Below are positions 34,546 through 43,194 of a stretch of DNA of 64,000 nucleotides, piece by piece. The notes below the pieces were generated by a model. The model worked only from the letters and a program-made list of their open reading frames with translations, was not told where the DNA came from and ran no database searches. The stretch covers positions 558,001 through 622,000 of the forward strand of contig NC_007498.2 of assembly GCF_000012885.1 (NCBI RefSeq), in the 5' to 3' direction. Position numbers and translations under genes: made by a program. This DNA comes from Syntrophotalea carbinolica DSM 2380 (lineage in GTDB: Bacteria; Desulfobacterota; Desulfuromonadia; Desulfuromonadales; Syntrophotaleaceae). Positions within the stretch are counted from its first letter, which is position 1. The number at the start of each line of letters is the position of its first letter.

Positions 34546-35093
34546 GACATGTTCTCCTGTTTCAGATGCAATGGCAGGCCGCAGGCCACCAGCGTTACTT
34601 GTTGGGCGCTGGCGGCCAGCAGCTGGTTGCAGCGCCCGAGAAGATCCCGGAACAAACGGGTTTCGCGATTCTCCGGGACGATGCCCAGGCCGACTTCGCC
34701 GCTGACGAAAATGACGGTGCCGGGATGTCGCTGTACCGCCTCGGTCAGAGCCTGACAGCGCAACTGCACATCGTCTTCCGACAGCGATTGATTTTTGCCG
34801 GCGGCCTGGTACATGAGGTTGTTGATCCACAAGGTCAGGCAGTCGACCAGTACCGTGGGGAAGTTTTGCGCCTGCGCCAGGGCGGCGGGCAGATCCAGCG
34901 GCTCTTCTATGGTCTGCCAGGCATGCCGGGCACGTGCTTTCTGGTGTTTGGCGATGCGTTCGGCCATCTCCGGGTCGGTGACGGGACAGGTCGCCACATA
35001 GGCGTGCGGACCGGGCAGGGCTTCGGCCAGGTTTTGGGCGAAGGCGCTTTTACCACTGCGGGCGCCTCCGGTGATCAGGATCATGCGGCTCAT
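34542..35093 (-). CDS. cobU: Adenosylcobinamide kinase / adenosylcobinamide-phosphate guanylyltransferase
   Basis: 183 residues. P-loop GGARSGKSAFA near residue 9, the AYVATCPVTDPEM segment, DCLTLWINNLMY and VSGEVGLGIVPENRETRLFRDLLG are all diagnostic. It phosphorylates and then guanylates adenosylcobinamide. The start at 35093 overlaps the cobC stop and the stop overlaps cobT, so translation of cobC-cobU-cobT is coupled throughout. Confidence 0.96.
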   Translation of the reverse strand: MSRMILITGGARSGKSAFAQNLAEALPGPHAYVATCPVTDPEMAERIAKHQKARARHAWQTIEEPLDLPAALAQAQNFPTVLVDCLTLWINNLMYQAAGKNQSLSEDDVQLRCQALTEAVQRHPGTVIFVSGEVGLGIVPENRETRLFRDLLGRCNQLLAASAQQVTLVACGLPLHLKQENMS

Positions 35094-35713
35094 GACGGCA
35101 ACTCTCCGAGGTGACCGAGGTCGTTGAGGCGCACCAGTACTCCCTGGTCGCCGAACAGACGCACTGCGGAAACGGATGCGGGCTCGACCTCGAATAACAG
35201 GTAATGTTTGGCCGGCAGACCCAGCCATTGGCAGATCAAGGCCCGTATGACGCCACCGTGGGCAAAGATCGCAAGCGGTGCGGACTGCGATGCGGCGGTG
35301 CGAGCGATACGCTCCGCCGCCTGTTGGATGCGTTGTAAGAAGTCGGCGTAAGTTTCGCCTTCCGGGAACCGGAAGTCAGGCTTCAGACGTGCCCAGCAAT
35401 CGACCTCGGCAGGAAAATCACGAGATATTTCACTAAAGGAAAGACCTTCCCATCGGCCGAAATCGATCTCACGCAGATCCTCGTCCTGGCGACAGAGTAA
35501 ATCGAGTTTGGAATGTCCGACGGTTTCCCGCACCCGCAGCATGGGGCTGCAGAAGGCTTCCTTGCAGGATTTTAATTCACTACACTGGCCCAGTGCCGCG
35601 GACTGCCGCTGACCAAGGGAACTGAGAGGTACATCCTGACGACCGACAAAACGACCTTTGAGGGCCTCGCCCGTATCGCCGTGGCGGATGAGATAAACCT
35701 GGGCGCCGTTCAT
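35090..35713 (-). CDS. cobC: Alpha-ribazole phosphatase-like histidine phosphatase
   Basis: 207 residues with the phosphoglycerate-mutase fold: YLIRHGDT at the N-terminus holds the phosphorylated His, and IFAHGGVIRAL holds the second His. DLREIDFGRWEG is the typical CobC segment. In the cobalamin pathway it removes the 5'-phosphate from alpha-ribazole phosphate or from the final nucleotide. The position between cobA and cobU with ATGA overlaps at both ends supports this rather than a general phosphatase. Confidence 0.9.
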   Translation of the reverse strand: MNGAQVYLIRHGDTGEALKGRFVGRQDVPLSSLGQRQSAALGQCSELKSCKEAFCSPMLRVRETVGHSKLDLLCRQDEDLREIDFGRWEGLSFSEISRDFPAEVDCWARLKPDFRFPEGETYADFLQRIQQAAERIARTAASQSAPLAIFAHGGVIRALICQWLGLPAKHYLLFEVEPASVSAVRLFGDQGVLVRLNDLGHLGELPS

Positions 35714-36963
35714 GCTGCAATCCCTTCCATGAGTCTGCTCAGTAAGGTAAAGGTGGTTTCCTGGTCTGTCGCGTCGATATACTTGCCACCCGGACGAGGC
35801 TCGAACCACTGCATGCTGGAAAATGCCGAGACGACCTCCCCGACCACGATCAGTCCGGGACCCTCGTTGCCGTCGGCTGCTCGTTCAACATCTTCGACAA
35901 TGGTGGCCAAGGTGCCGATAAAACGCTTTTGGCGACAGGTGGTACCGTCGGTAATCAGGGCTACGGGGGTGGCGGCCGGCCGCCCCTGACGCACCAACTG
36001 GTCGGCTATGGTGGCAAGCATGGTTTTACCCATTAGAAGGATCAGGGTGTCAGGGCCCTGGGCCATGCGGCGCCATTGTTCTTCGCTCAGATCGGCACCG
36101 CCTTTTTTGTGGATGGTGTAGACTCCGAAGGACGAGCCGTATTCGCGGTCGGTGATGGGGATGCCGGCATAAGCTGGTACGGAGGCCACGCAACTGACTC
36201 CAGGGACTATTTGGAAAGGGATGCCGGCCTCAAATAAAGCCCGTGCTTCCTCGCCGCCACGCCCGAAAATGGTTGGGTCGCCGCCTTTAAGTCGGGCTAC
36301 GTTGCGACCTTGGTGGGCCAGTTCGAGCATCAGGCGGATAGTGTTTTCCTGAGTGGATTTGCAGTTGCCCTTGCGTTTGCCGACGTCGATTTTTTCGGCC
36401 TGCGGTGCGTACCGTGATACCAGCAACGGGTTGGCGATAGCATCGAACAGCACCACGTCGGCATCTTGCAGGCAGGCAGCCCCTTTGACGGTGAGCAAAC
36501 CGGGATCTCCAGGGCCGGCCCCGATCAGGGAAACCTTTCCGGGTGAGACATGCAGGCCCCGGTTGGCAACGTTTGCCACCGGGAGTGTGTCGTTTGCAGA
36601 ACAAGCGGGTAGTGAAGTTTTCAATCCCGGAAGAATGATGTCTCCCGATGCGGGCAGATCGCCACGCATGATCAGTACCCCGGCGGCGCGAGCATCATCG
36701 GCGACCTGCCCGTTGACGGCAGGATTGTCGGCATCGGTTATAACCAGGAAGACGCCGTCGAGATCCTCACGCCGGTAGAGGCGTTGTCGCATTTCAATAG
36801 TATCCGGCAAGGGCCCGACTTGCGATAAGGTGACCTGTGGGTCGACATGGCGCAGGTGGGCATTGTGTTCGGCAAGCTTGGGGATGAGGGCGTGAACCAG
36901 GGGGCCGTTGCCGACCAGCAGGCAAAGCCTTCCTTCAATGGCTAGTTGAATCGGCAGGTGCAT
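35710..36963 (-). CDS. cobA: Uroporphyrinogen-III C-methyltransferase with N-terminal siroheme-synthase-like domain
   Basis: 417 residues. The start is ATG 36961-36963, with GGAGAGG upstream and just past the riboswitch terminator. The C-terminal two thirds form a complete SUMT: VSLIGAGPGDPGLLTVKGA, DVVLFDAI, RLKGGDPTIFGRGGEEA, VPGVSCVASVPAYAGIPITDR. The first ~145 residues resemble the Rossmann part of CysG/Met8 (precorrin-2 dehydrogenase) but the glycine-rich loop is degenerate (LLVGNGPLVHALIPKL) and the dimerisation region is missing. It makes precorrin-2, the branch point to cobalamin and siroheme. It is the first gene under riboswitch control. Confidence 0.93.
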   Translation of the reverse strand: MHLPIQLAIEGRLCLLVGNGPLVHALIPKLAEHNAHLRHVDPQVTLSQVGPLPDTIEMRQRLYRREDLDGVFLVITDADNPAVNGQVADDARAAGVLIMRGDLPASGDIILPGLKTSLPACSANDTLPVANVANRGLHVSPGKVSLIGAGPGDPGLLTVKGAACLQDADVVLFDAIANPLLVSRYAPQAEKIDVGKRKGNCKSTQENTIRLMLELAHQGRNVARLKGGDPTIFGRGGEEARALFEAGIPFQIVPGVSCVASVPAYAGIPITDREYGSSFGVYTIHKKGGADLSEEQWRRMAQGPDTLILLMGKTMLATIADQLVRQGRPAATPVALITDGTTCRQKRFIGTLATIVEDVERAADGNEGPGLIVVGEVVSAFSSMQWFEPRPGGKYIDATDQETTFTLLSRLMEGIAA

Positions 36964-36978
36964 GGGTAACCTCTCCGC

Positions 36979-37013
36979 AAAAAAAAATCCCCGAAGCTTT
37001 AAGCTTCGGGGAT
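36979..37013 (-). terminator. Intrinsic terminator in the cobA leader (riboswitch expression platform)
   Basis: Arms 36987-36999 and 37001-37013 form a perfect stem (ATCCCCGAAGCTT and its complement), followed on the minus strand by nine T residues. It lies between the cobalamin riboswitch aptamer and the cobA ribosome site, the place expected for transcription-attenuating control. Confidence 0.9.
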
Positions 37014-37091
37014 ATCGTTTTTTATCCGCCTGGTACGGTTTGCGCACGAGCAGAATTGCCAGACCTCAATCCTCGAAGGTCATAAACAGCA

Positions 37092-37262
37092 CGTGGGCAG
37101 GACAGGCAGGTCTTCTGGCTTCCGGGTCATATCTCCGGCCACGCCTTCCCTTCCGTGTTTACGAAAAGTGGCATCGTGTGGCCATTGTCACCGGTTACAG
37201 CGGCGGGACCGCGACGGATTTACACCGTCTTCCCTGTTAGGCTTTTGGAGCACCTGTCCTTG
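37092..37262 (-). promoter_or_regulatory. Cobalamin riboswitch
   Basis: Read on the minus strand, the element begins with ACAGGTGCTC, then AACAGGGAA, a GGTGTAAATCC segment, CCGCTGTAACCGG, a GATGCCACTT B12-box-like segment, CGGAAGGGAAGG, and ends with AGCCAGAAGACCTGCCTGTCC. These are the conserved core blocks of the AdoCbl riboswitch in correct order, and the outer arms ACAGG/CCTGT pair. With the terminator at 36979-37013 it should shut off cobA through at least cbiB when cobalamin is plentiful. Confidence 0.95.
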
Positions 37263-37400
37263 AGCAAATTGTGTGGTGCGAGATCGGGGTTTCGGAAGGG
37301 CGTGCGCATATCGCCGAGCAAGCCATACTGTGTGTCCCGATATCTGAATTGAGTTTTAACAGATATCCGAACCTAATGCCATCCCCCAAATGGGGGGATT

Positions 37401-38249
37401 TCATGATGGCTCAGAGGGGGGAGTTGCCTGCGGGGCATGTCGCAGGCGTAAGTGCCAGGCCAGCGGCAGAGTGAATTTGGAAAAAGCGGTCAGCAAGGTT
37501 CCGCTCAGCACGATGGTCCACATGACCCCGGCATCGAGACGGTCCCGGAACAGGCCGGTGATCAGGGTTGTGCCCCATAGCAGGATTAAGCCGAGCATAA
37601 GCTGAATGTTTTGGCTCATGGCGTGGATACCCCAGAAGTTTTCGGAAATGCGGCTCAGGTTGCCATGGCGTAGTTTGATTTCAATGAGTTTAAACCAGAT
37701 GCGTCCTTCTGCGACCTGGGCTGAACCGTCGAAAATATGATGCAGCAGATAAAGCACAATGAGCAGATATCTGCTGAATCCTCCGCTATCGAAGCAGGTC
37801 GTAAAAAACGGTGGATAACATAATACCAGCATCAGCGCGCCCAACGCTTGGCCGATGCCAACCAGGGTTACGCCGCCGATGAGTTTTTGAAGTTGCCGGT
37901 TCTTATCCGTAAATCGTTCCAGATGGTCGACAAATGAGGAGACTTTTACGCTGCTGACAAAGGTGATACCGGGGTAGATGTATTTGGTCATGACTCCCAG
38001 TACGGCGGCAACTTTATACTCGGTCTGGGCCATACTGAACATGGTGTATAAGACAGCCCCCTCAAGAATGCTTTTGCCGACAGTGTACATGAGATTACCG
38101 GTTTCACCGAAACGGTAGAAGCGGCTGATGACCAGTGCATGGGCCCATAAATGGGTTTTGTGGATGACATCGTGAATCAGGCCGGGGCGTTTGTCCTCGG
38201 GAGGTGGTCCGGTCTCCGATGGGGGTACGGGAGGAAGAATAAGGTTCAT
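37401..38249 (-). CDS. Polytopic membrane protein of Eut cassette 2, family not recognised
   Basis: 282 residues, homologous along its length to the protein at 8850-9668. The identical or near-identical blocks are a GKSILEGAVLYTMFSMAQTE stretch, YPGITFVSSVKVSSFVDHLERF, DGSAQVAEGRIWFKLIEIKLR and the ENFWGIHAMSQNIQ loop. The N-terminal Pro-rich tail and the C-terminus have diverged. Five or six hydrophobic segments are visible. There is no strong ribosome site before ATG 38247-38249. Retention in both cassettes of the same position, directly after eutBC, argues for a dedicated partner of the exported lyase. Confidence 0.85.
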   Translation of the reverse strand: MNLILPPVPPSETGPPPEDKRPGLIHDVIHKTHLWAHALVISRFYRFGETGNLMYTVGKSILEGAVLYTMFSMAQTEYKVAAVLGVMTKYIYPGITFVSSVKVSSFVDHLERFTDKNRQLQKLIGGVTLVGIGQALGALMLVLCYPPFFTTCFDSGGFSRYLLIVLYLLHHIFDGSAQVAEGRIWFKLIEIKLRHGNLSRISENFWGIHAMSQNIQLMLGLILLWGTTLITGLFRDRLDAGVMWTIVLSGTLLTAFSKFTLPLAWHLRLRHAPQATPPSEPS

Positions 38250-38422
38250 GAGACCGTTTCTTTCTTTGCCCGGAGTCTACGTTTATCCGGTAGGGTGACA
38301 TACTGTTCGGGCTATCGGTTGGTGCCAAAAAGGCGTAACGGCGATAAGCTGTCCGTTACGCCTTTCTGATCAGGGTTGATACGGGTTCGGTACGCCGGAA
38401 AGATACCGGCGTACCGAAAAGG
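38250..38422 (-). terminator. Terminator and second stem-loop between eutBC-2 and the membrane-protein gene
   Basis: At 38329-38341/38353-38365 a 13-base-pair stem (AAAGGCGTAACGG and its complement) is followed on the minus strand by TTTTT, a good intrinsic terminator. Nearer the eutBC stop, 38386-38398/38406-38418 is a second perfect 13-base-pair stem without a U-tract. Most transcripts probably end here, with read-through to the membrane-protein gene. Confidence 0.75.
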
Positions 38423-40684
38423 TTACATGGATTGCAGCAGCCTTACGGTTTGGCGGGCCGCTTTGCGGGGGTCAAGACCGGTATTGGAAATACCGGAGAT
38501 AACCTTGGTCACATCATGGTCGACGGTGCCGGCGGCCCAGGTGGCCGGAGCAACGCGAGTCATGTAGACCGAGTAGGCATGGTGACCGCTACCCGGGCGT
38601 TCGCCGATGATGTGGATAATGGCTTTGGGTGTACTGGCCGGATCTTTGAACAGGATGTCGCCGGCCTGGTAACCGGCGCGCACGCGGCCGCTGGTAACCA
38701 CGATATTTTCCTTGGCCACGGTCCAGCCGGCTTTGGCCATTTCAGACTTTAGCTCGTCCATGAAAGGCATGAGGTGATCTTCGTCCATGAGAGCCTTGGC
38801 GTTCAAGCCGTCGGAAAGGACGATCTGTACGTCCGGAGCCTTGCCACCCCAGGCGGCCCGCAGTTTTTCGAGAGTGGCGACGGCGGCGTCACTGAATTCT
38901 TCGCCGGTGCTCGGGTGAGCAACATAGTCTTCCCGGTCGGCTGATTTGGTCTGGACCGTCACGGCGTTGGGGATGGAGGCGATGAACTCGGGGGTGAATT
39001 CGGCCCACAGGCTGATCTTGGCGTCATCATAAAGGTCGTGGATCGCCTTGTTGGTTTTCGGTTCCAGATCCCAGATGTTTTCGCCATAGCCGATGGCCAA
39101 AGGTACTCCGCGAGCCTGAATTTCATCCACCTTTTTCTGACCTTCGGCGTAGATTTCCTTCATGCTGCGGGTGTCGCCTTTGGCCAGCTGGTATTTGTAG
39201 TAGACCCAGATCGGGTCGCCGAAATGCTCGGTCGGTTTGCCATTGGCGTCGATGATCTCGATCTTCTTAAAGAAATTCCACATGTCGTCATTGATCTTGT
39301 ATCCGAATTTCTCGCGCATGCGGACATGGTCCTGATAGGCGGTGGTCAGGTAGCTGAGCATGGGATCGTTTTTGGTCGGCAGGGCCATCAGATAACCGGG
39401 GTTGGCCGGAGCGATCTGGTCCTGGCACCAGTCGAGATCATCGAGGGTGACGGGCATGTGCAGGGTCGAGCAGATGTCGAGACCGATGATCAGGCCGTGC
39501 AGCTTGCCCATGGCAATGTCTTCGAGGCAGCAACGCACCAGCTGCTCACGGGTTTTAAAAATTTCGGGGCCGATAAAACCGGCCACGTCATTGACATGGC
39601 ACCAGGCGCCCTGACCATCGGTCTGGGCGGCGGCTACCTGCTGTTTGAGAGCGCGGGCGAAGCCGTACTTGCGCGATTCATGTACGACCATGTCGAAGCC
39701 CTTGCCGTGACCGTTGGTGAAGTCGGCGCCCTGGCCGGTTTCATGATAGAGGCCGTACTTGCCGGTACGCATCCTGGCATAGTCCATCATTTTCTGCAAA
39801 GTCAGGTCGAAGGTCTTGTTAGCATCGACTACGCCGGCAAGACTCTGGAACCAGATGGCGGTGGAACCGGGGTTGTTTTTTTCGACTTCGGCCTGGACGT
39901 CGATATGCGAAAGCACGCACCAGGGGTTGTATTTATCGACATCGAAGGTCTGCATGACGTCACGCAGGGCCAGTTCGATGTTTTCGATGTTGGCCGCTTC
40001 GCTGTCGACGGGGTTGGTTCCGACGACCAGATCACCGACGGCATAAGCATAGGCGTCGAAGACCTGCCAGACGATATCGTCGGCATTGTCGGTCGGTGAG
40101 TTGGGTTGGATGCGCGCGCTCAGATAGCCTTTGGCACCGATATTGGAGCCAGGTAGGGGGTTGAAGACGGTCTGGCCGATGCGCGTCAGTTCATCGTTAG
40201 ACATCATCTTTACGACGTTGCCGATGATGTCGCTGTGCAGGCCGTACATGATCCCCTTGATCTGGGATTCAGATTTGGTCAGGAGAAAATCTTTCAGTTC
40301 GCCCAAGGTCCAGTCTTTGACTTTGTTGTACTGGGCCATATCGGTGGTGTTCGTGATGAGGTCGTACTGGGCATCCACAAACAGTGGCTTGGCCATCAAA
40401 TCCTTGATTTTGGTGTTGGCCAGAAGTTTGCGGGCGTTCTCGCGGCTGGCGTCGTCATCCGCTGCCACGCCGATGGCCTCATCCCCTTCTTTGAAGGAGT
40501 TGGCCGCGCCGAGCACTTGTTGGTAGAGGGGCTGATCAAATTGTCCTTTGACCCGTGTTACGTAGGCGAACACATCCTCGCCCGGCTTGACGTCGCGGAT
40601 GGCGACAGCCCCGGCCAGGCTTGCTACAAAGGTCAAAGCCAGGCCAAACGTGATGCCGTACAAAAATTTGGATCTGAGTCGCAT
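38423..40684 (-). CDS. eutBC: Exported EutB-EutC fusion: ethanolamine ammonia-lyase (copy 2)
   Basis: 753 residues from ATG 40682-40684 with GGAGG six bases upstream. Signal peptide: basic RLRSK, hydrophobic core, cleavage near SLAGA. The fused EutB barrel and EutC cobalamin-binding part match copy 1 in order and length. Active-site equivalents are again retained: ARIQPN, GTNPVDS, HETGQG and the Asp in GLDIC. EutC-type motifs DVQIVLSDGLNA, GRVRAGY and GERPGSGHH close the chain. Sequence divergence from copy 1 is substantial (different spacing around residues 235-260 and 345-360), so the duplication is old or the substrates differ. Predicted adenosylcobalamin-dependent amino alcohol deamination outside the cytoplasm. 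Confidence 0.92.
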   Translation of the reverse strand: MRLRSKFLYGITFGLALTFVASLAGAVAIRDVKPGEDVFAYVTRVKGQFDQPLYQQVLGAANSFKEGDEAIGVAADDDASRENARKLLANTKIKDLMAKPLFVDAQYDLITNTTDMAQYNKVKDWTLGELKDFLLTKSESQIKGIMYGLHSDIIGNVVKMMSNDELTRIGQTVFNPLPGSNIGAKGYLSARIQPNSPTDNADDIVWQVFDAYAYAVGDLVVGTNPVDSEAANIENIELALRDVMQTFDVDKYNPWCVLSHIDVQAEVEKNNPGSTAIWFQSLAGVVDANKTFDLTLQKMMDYARMRTGKYGLYHETGQGADFTNGHGKGFDMVVHESRKYGFARALKQQVAAAQTDGQGAWCHVNDVAGFIGPEIFKTREQLVRCCLEDIAMGKLHGLIIGLDICSTLHMPVTLDDLDWCQDQIAPANPGYLMALPTKNDPMLSYLTTAYQDHVRMREKFGYKINDDMWNFFKKIEIIDANGKPTEHFGDPIWVYYKYQLAKGDTRSMKEIYAEGQKKVDEIQARGVPLAIGYGENIWDLEPKTNKAIHDLYDDAKISLWAEFTPEFIASIPNAVTVQTKSADREDYVAHPSTGEEFSDAAVATLEKLRAAWGGKAPDVQIVLSDGLNAKALMDEDHLMPFMDELKSEMAKAGWTVAKENIVVTSGRVRAGYQAGDILFKDPASTPKAIIHIIGERPGSGHHAYSVYMTRVAPATWAAGTVDHDVTKVISGISNTGLDPRKAARQTVRLLQSM

Positions 40685-40710
40685 GTGACACCTCCACTTT
40701 TCGGGTGAAC

Positions 40711-40748
40711 CACAGGGCCCGGGCCCGTTTTTTTCGGGGAGCCCTGTG
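40711..40748 (-). repeat. Stem-loop between binding-protein and eutBC genes, cassette 2
   Basis: Arms CACAGGGC (40711-40718) and GCCCTGTG (40741-40748) close a loop that itself contains a short CCCG/CGGG stem. It occupies the same intercistronic position as the hairpin at 12195-12228 in cassette 1. Confidence 0.5.
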
Positions 40749-40795
40749 TGTCAAGTTTTTGTACACGGATTGTCTGTTGGAGATGATGCAGATTT

Positions 40796-41905
40796 CTATT
40801 CCCTGTGTTTTTTCGCCTCCTCCCACATGTCGTTGAATGCTTTTTCCGTTTCCTCGGTCATGACCCTCCACAAGGCAACACTTTTGAAGTAATTTTCATC
40901 CCCGACATGGAACATGGCTTGTTCCTTGGCGTCGAGCAGTTCGCCGACATCGGCAATGACCGGGGACACTCCCTGGGATTTGACCACGTCAGCCTGTCGG
41001 GCCGGGTCCAACATGAAGTTGATCCACTCCTCGGCTAAAGTCTTGGTCATATCCTCGGCTCCAGCACCGACGTACCAGCAGTCGATCCAGGCCGTCCCGC
41101 CTTCCTTGGGACTGGCCAACAGCCAGTTGCCGCCTTTAAGATTGGCTTGCTGGGCGGCAAATCCCCAGGTGGTGGCTAGCGATAATTCGGGGAACTCATC
41201 CGGATTGGCGGCACCATCCCAGAGGCTCTTGGCGTTTTTGGCCAGAACGTTGAGTTGCTGCTGAACTTTATCCCGGTCGAGGTTCCCGATATCGAAGATA
41301 TCCGCATAGTCGTAGCCGAGGGCCAGTGCAGTGATCCAGACGTTGACCTTGGGGAAGTTGTTGTTGATGGTGTACTTGCCGGCGTAACGGGGCTCCCATA
41401 GGATATTCCAGGTAGCTGGAGTAGTGCCGATCACATCCGTGTTGTAGGCCAGGCCGTAAGGACCGCAATTGTACGGTACGCCGTAACGCTTACCAGCGAA
41501 TATGGGCGTGGTATCGTCACGGAATACCGGCATCATGTTCTTGAGATTGGGAATGTTGTTGATATCCACCGGCTGAAGATAAGGGGTCTGCTCGTCATAG
41601 GCATAAAAACGCGGGATTTTTGGCAGTTCGATGGGTGGTGAGATCAGATCCGCCGTATTGTTTTTCACCGCCATGAAAAACTCGTCCTGGTCGGTGGGAT
41701 TGGTGATCTGGACCTCAACGTCGACCTTGTACTTTTCCTTGACCAGTTTCTGGAAATCGGCCACATAGGGTTTGGCATAGCCGCCCCAGCATGTGATGCG
41801 CAAGGTTTCTTTCTTGGCTTTGCTGCAGCCCGGAGCCAATGCCAGGCCTATGGCGACCAGGCCCAGGATGCCGAAAAGCGATACTCCCCAGAATGCTCTT
41901 CTCAT
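40796..41905 (-). CDS. PotD-like solute-binding lipoprotein of Eut cassette 2
   Basis: About 369 residues from ATG 41903-41905, preceded by AGGAGG. The signal ends in LAPGC, a lipobox-like site. The mature protein is a spermidine/putrescine-type binding protein closely similar to 12236-13354: LRITCWGGYAKPYV, ADLISPPIELPKIPRF, YGVPYNCGPYGLAYN, GAANPDEFPEL and the C-terminal KSQGVSPV. As in cassette 1 no cognate PotABC permease or ATPase is present. A binding protein without transporter, next to an exported enzyme and a barrel, is consistent with substrate capture in the periplasm. Confidence 0.88.
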   Translation of the reverse strand: MRRAFWGVSLFGILGLVAIGLALAPGCSKAKKETLRITCWGGYAKPYVADFQKLVKEKYKVDVEVQITNPTDQDEFFMAVKNNTADLISPPIELPKIPRFYAYDEQTPYLQPVDINNIPNLKNMMPVFRDDTTPIFAGKRYGVPYNCGPYGLAYNTDVIGTTPATWNILWEPRYAGKYTINNNFPKVNVWITALALGYDYADIFDIGNLDRDKVQQQLNVLAKNAKSLWDGAANPDEFPELSLATTWGFAAQQANLKGGNWLLASPKEGGTAWIDCWYVGAGAEDMTKTLAEEWINFMLDPARQADVVKSQGVSPVIADVGELLDAKEQAMFHVGDENYFKSVALWRVMTEETEKAFNDMWEEAKKHRE

Positions 41906-42004
41906 AAGTAATCCTCCTGCCGTTTCGGTGTGCGGGGTTCGTCGGTTATCTTGGCTGCTTGCCTGTTGCCTGGCCGGCACTGGAAACGGGCCAGTCAAAC
42001 TTTG

Positions 42005-42032
42005 CTGGCGGGGAGATTTTTCTCCCCGCCAG
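42005..42032 (-). repeat. Stem-loop between barrel-protein and binding-protein genes, cassette 2
   Basis: A perfect 12-base-pair inverted repeat (CTGGCGGGGAGA and complement) with a four-base T loop. On the minus strand no U-tract follows, so stabilisation of the upstream message is more likely than termination. Confidence 0.6.
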
Positions 42033-42060
42033 ATTCATTGGGTTTGTTTTATAAGGTGCC

Positions 42061-42798
42061 TTAGAAAACGAAAGTCAGGTTAATGGCTCCGGCTGTTTCA
42101 GTGTCGATACTAGCCTTGGCGGCGCTGCTGATGCCCGAAGAAAAAATGATGGTCGGACTGATGGTCAGCTGGTCGGTCAGGGCGTAATCGAGGCTGGCAC
42201 TGAGTTCGTAGTTGTGGAACCCGCCGAAATCACCAACTGCGTAATCGGTATGCTGATTGTAAGCTACGAGGGCGCCAAGATTCAGAGCGGTATTGGGTAC
42301 CCATTGGCCGAGATCGAAACTGTGGCTGATGTCCAAGGTGTAGTAGAGGCCATCTTCTTCAGCTGCGTCCCAGTCCCACCAGATTGTGAAGGTTGGAGAG
42401 AGAAGAGTATTGAGGGTGGCATGAATGAATAACTCGTTGGTATCTTCACCCTCGATCATGTACCAGATATCCCCAACCGACATCGAAACCATGTCGCCCA
42501 GATCAAAGGCGTAGGTAAGAATGACATCGGTTTCGTTGAGCTCTCCCGAGTCCCAATTGGGACCGCCTGTCAACTGCCAGTTGTGCCAGGTGCTGAGCGT
42601 CCAGCCGCTGGCGAGGCTCAGGTCGATGCCGCCCTGAATCGTCGGGCGGGAATCACTGAGGTTGAAACCACGCCACATGTACTTATCCCACAATCCGACA
42701 TAGGCATCGCCCTCGACCTCGATCTTGGCTTGGGCTGTTGATGCCAGACCTGCACATAATACGAACATCGCGAGAAACAACACGCTCCACTTTTTCAT
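42061..42798 (-). CDS. Outer-membrane beta-barrel-like protein (Gcw_chp-type) of Eut cassette 2
   Basis: 245 residues from ATG 42796-42798 with GGAGG nine bases upstream, exactly the length of its paralogue at 13520-14257. The signal peptide (MKKWSVL plus hydrophobic core, ending TAQA), the KYMWRGFNLSDSRPTIQ segment, repeated amphipathic beta strands and a terminal Phe are shared. It probably forms an outer-membrane pore for the substrate of the exported lyase. It is the promoter-proximal gene of the cassette. Confidence 0.85.
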   Translation of the reverse strand: MKKWSVLFLAMFVLCAGLASTAQAKIEVEGDAYVGLWDKYMWRGFNLSDSRPTIQGGIDLSLASGWTLSTWHNWQLTGGPNWDSGELNETDVILTYAFDLGDMVSMSVGDIWYMIEGEDTNELFIHATLNTLLSPTFTIWWDWDAAEEDGLYYTLDISHSFDLGQWVPNTALNLGALVAYNQHTDYAVGDFGGFHNYELSASLDYALTDQLTISPTIIFSSGISSAAKASIDTETAGAINLTFVF

Positions 42799-43194
42799 TG
42801 TTTTTACCTCCATGTTCAGCATAAAAGGTTGCCCAGACTGCCGGGAACCTTCCCGGTGCTGCGCAACCGCGTGAAGAACGTCTCTACCCTCCGTGGGACG
42901 CCAAGATAAATTGGCTGAGGTCAACGTACATGCGATACGAACAGGTGGGACATAAAACAACGACAATGTTATGCGTGAAACAGAAACCTTAAACAGTGCA
43001 TGGGAGTAATCCGCATGCCGGTGTGTGGAAATTACAATGCCGGAAGCCCTTCATCCATCGGGCTCAGCATTGTGGCTACAATGAAAAAGTAACACAGAGT
43101 TGGCGGGTTGCAAGATCGGATAGGTATTGAAAAGCGGAGAAAAAGCAGAAAATATGAACTGTAAGGTCTTTTGAGAAAACCAGGTATACGCTGG
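42799..43194. other. Intergenic region upstream of Eut cassette 2
   Basis: 396 bases without a convincing gene. It lies between the stop of a radical SAM gene and the first gene of cassette 2, all on the minus strand, and should contain the cassette promoter. I found no cobalamin riboswitch, sigma-54 site or clear sigma-70 pair, and no similarity by eye to the leader of cassette 1. Confidence 0.45.

Larger units (their letters stand above)
36964..37400. other. Regulatory leader between cobA and Eut cassette 2
   Basis: 437 bases without a gene. It holds the terminator and the riboswitch described separately, about 80 bases of linker between them (37014-37091), and, next to the stop of the cassette 2 membrane-protein gene, a seven-base-pair hairpin with ATCCCCC/GGGGGAT arms (37381-37399). 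The promoter for the cob transcript should lie between about 37265 and 37380; no consensus hexamers stood out. Confidence 0.7.

Noticed and set aside
39038-40099. 353-codon plus-strand frame across eutBC copy 2
   Set aside because: Antisense shadow with the same composition as the one over copy 1.
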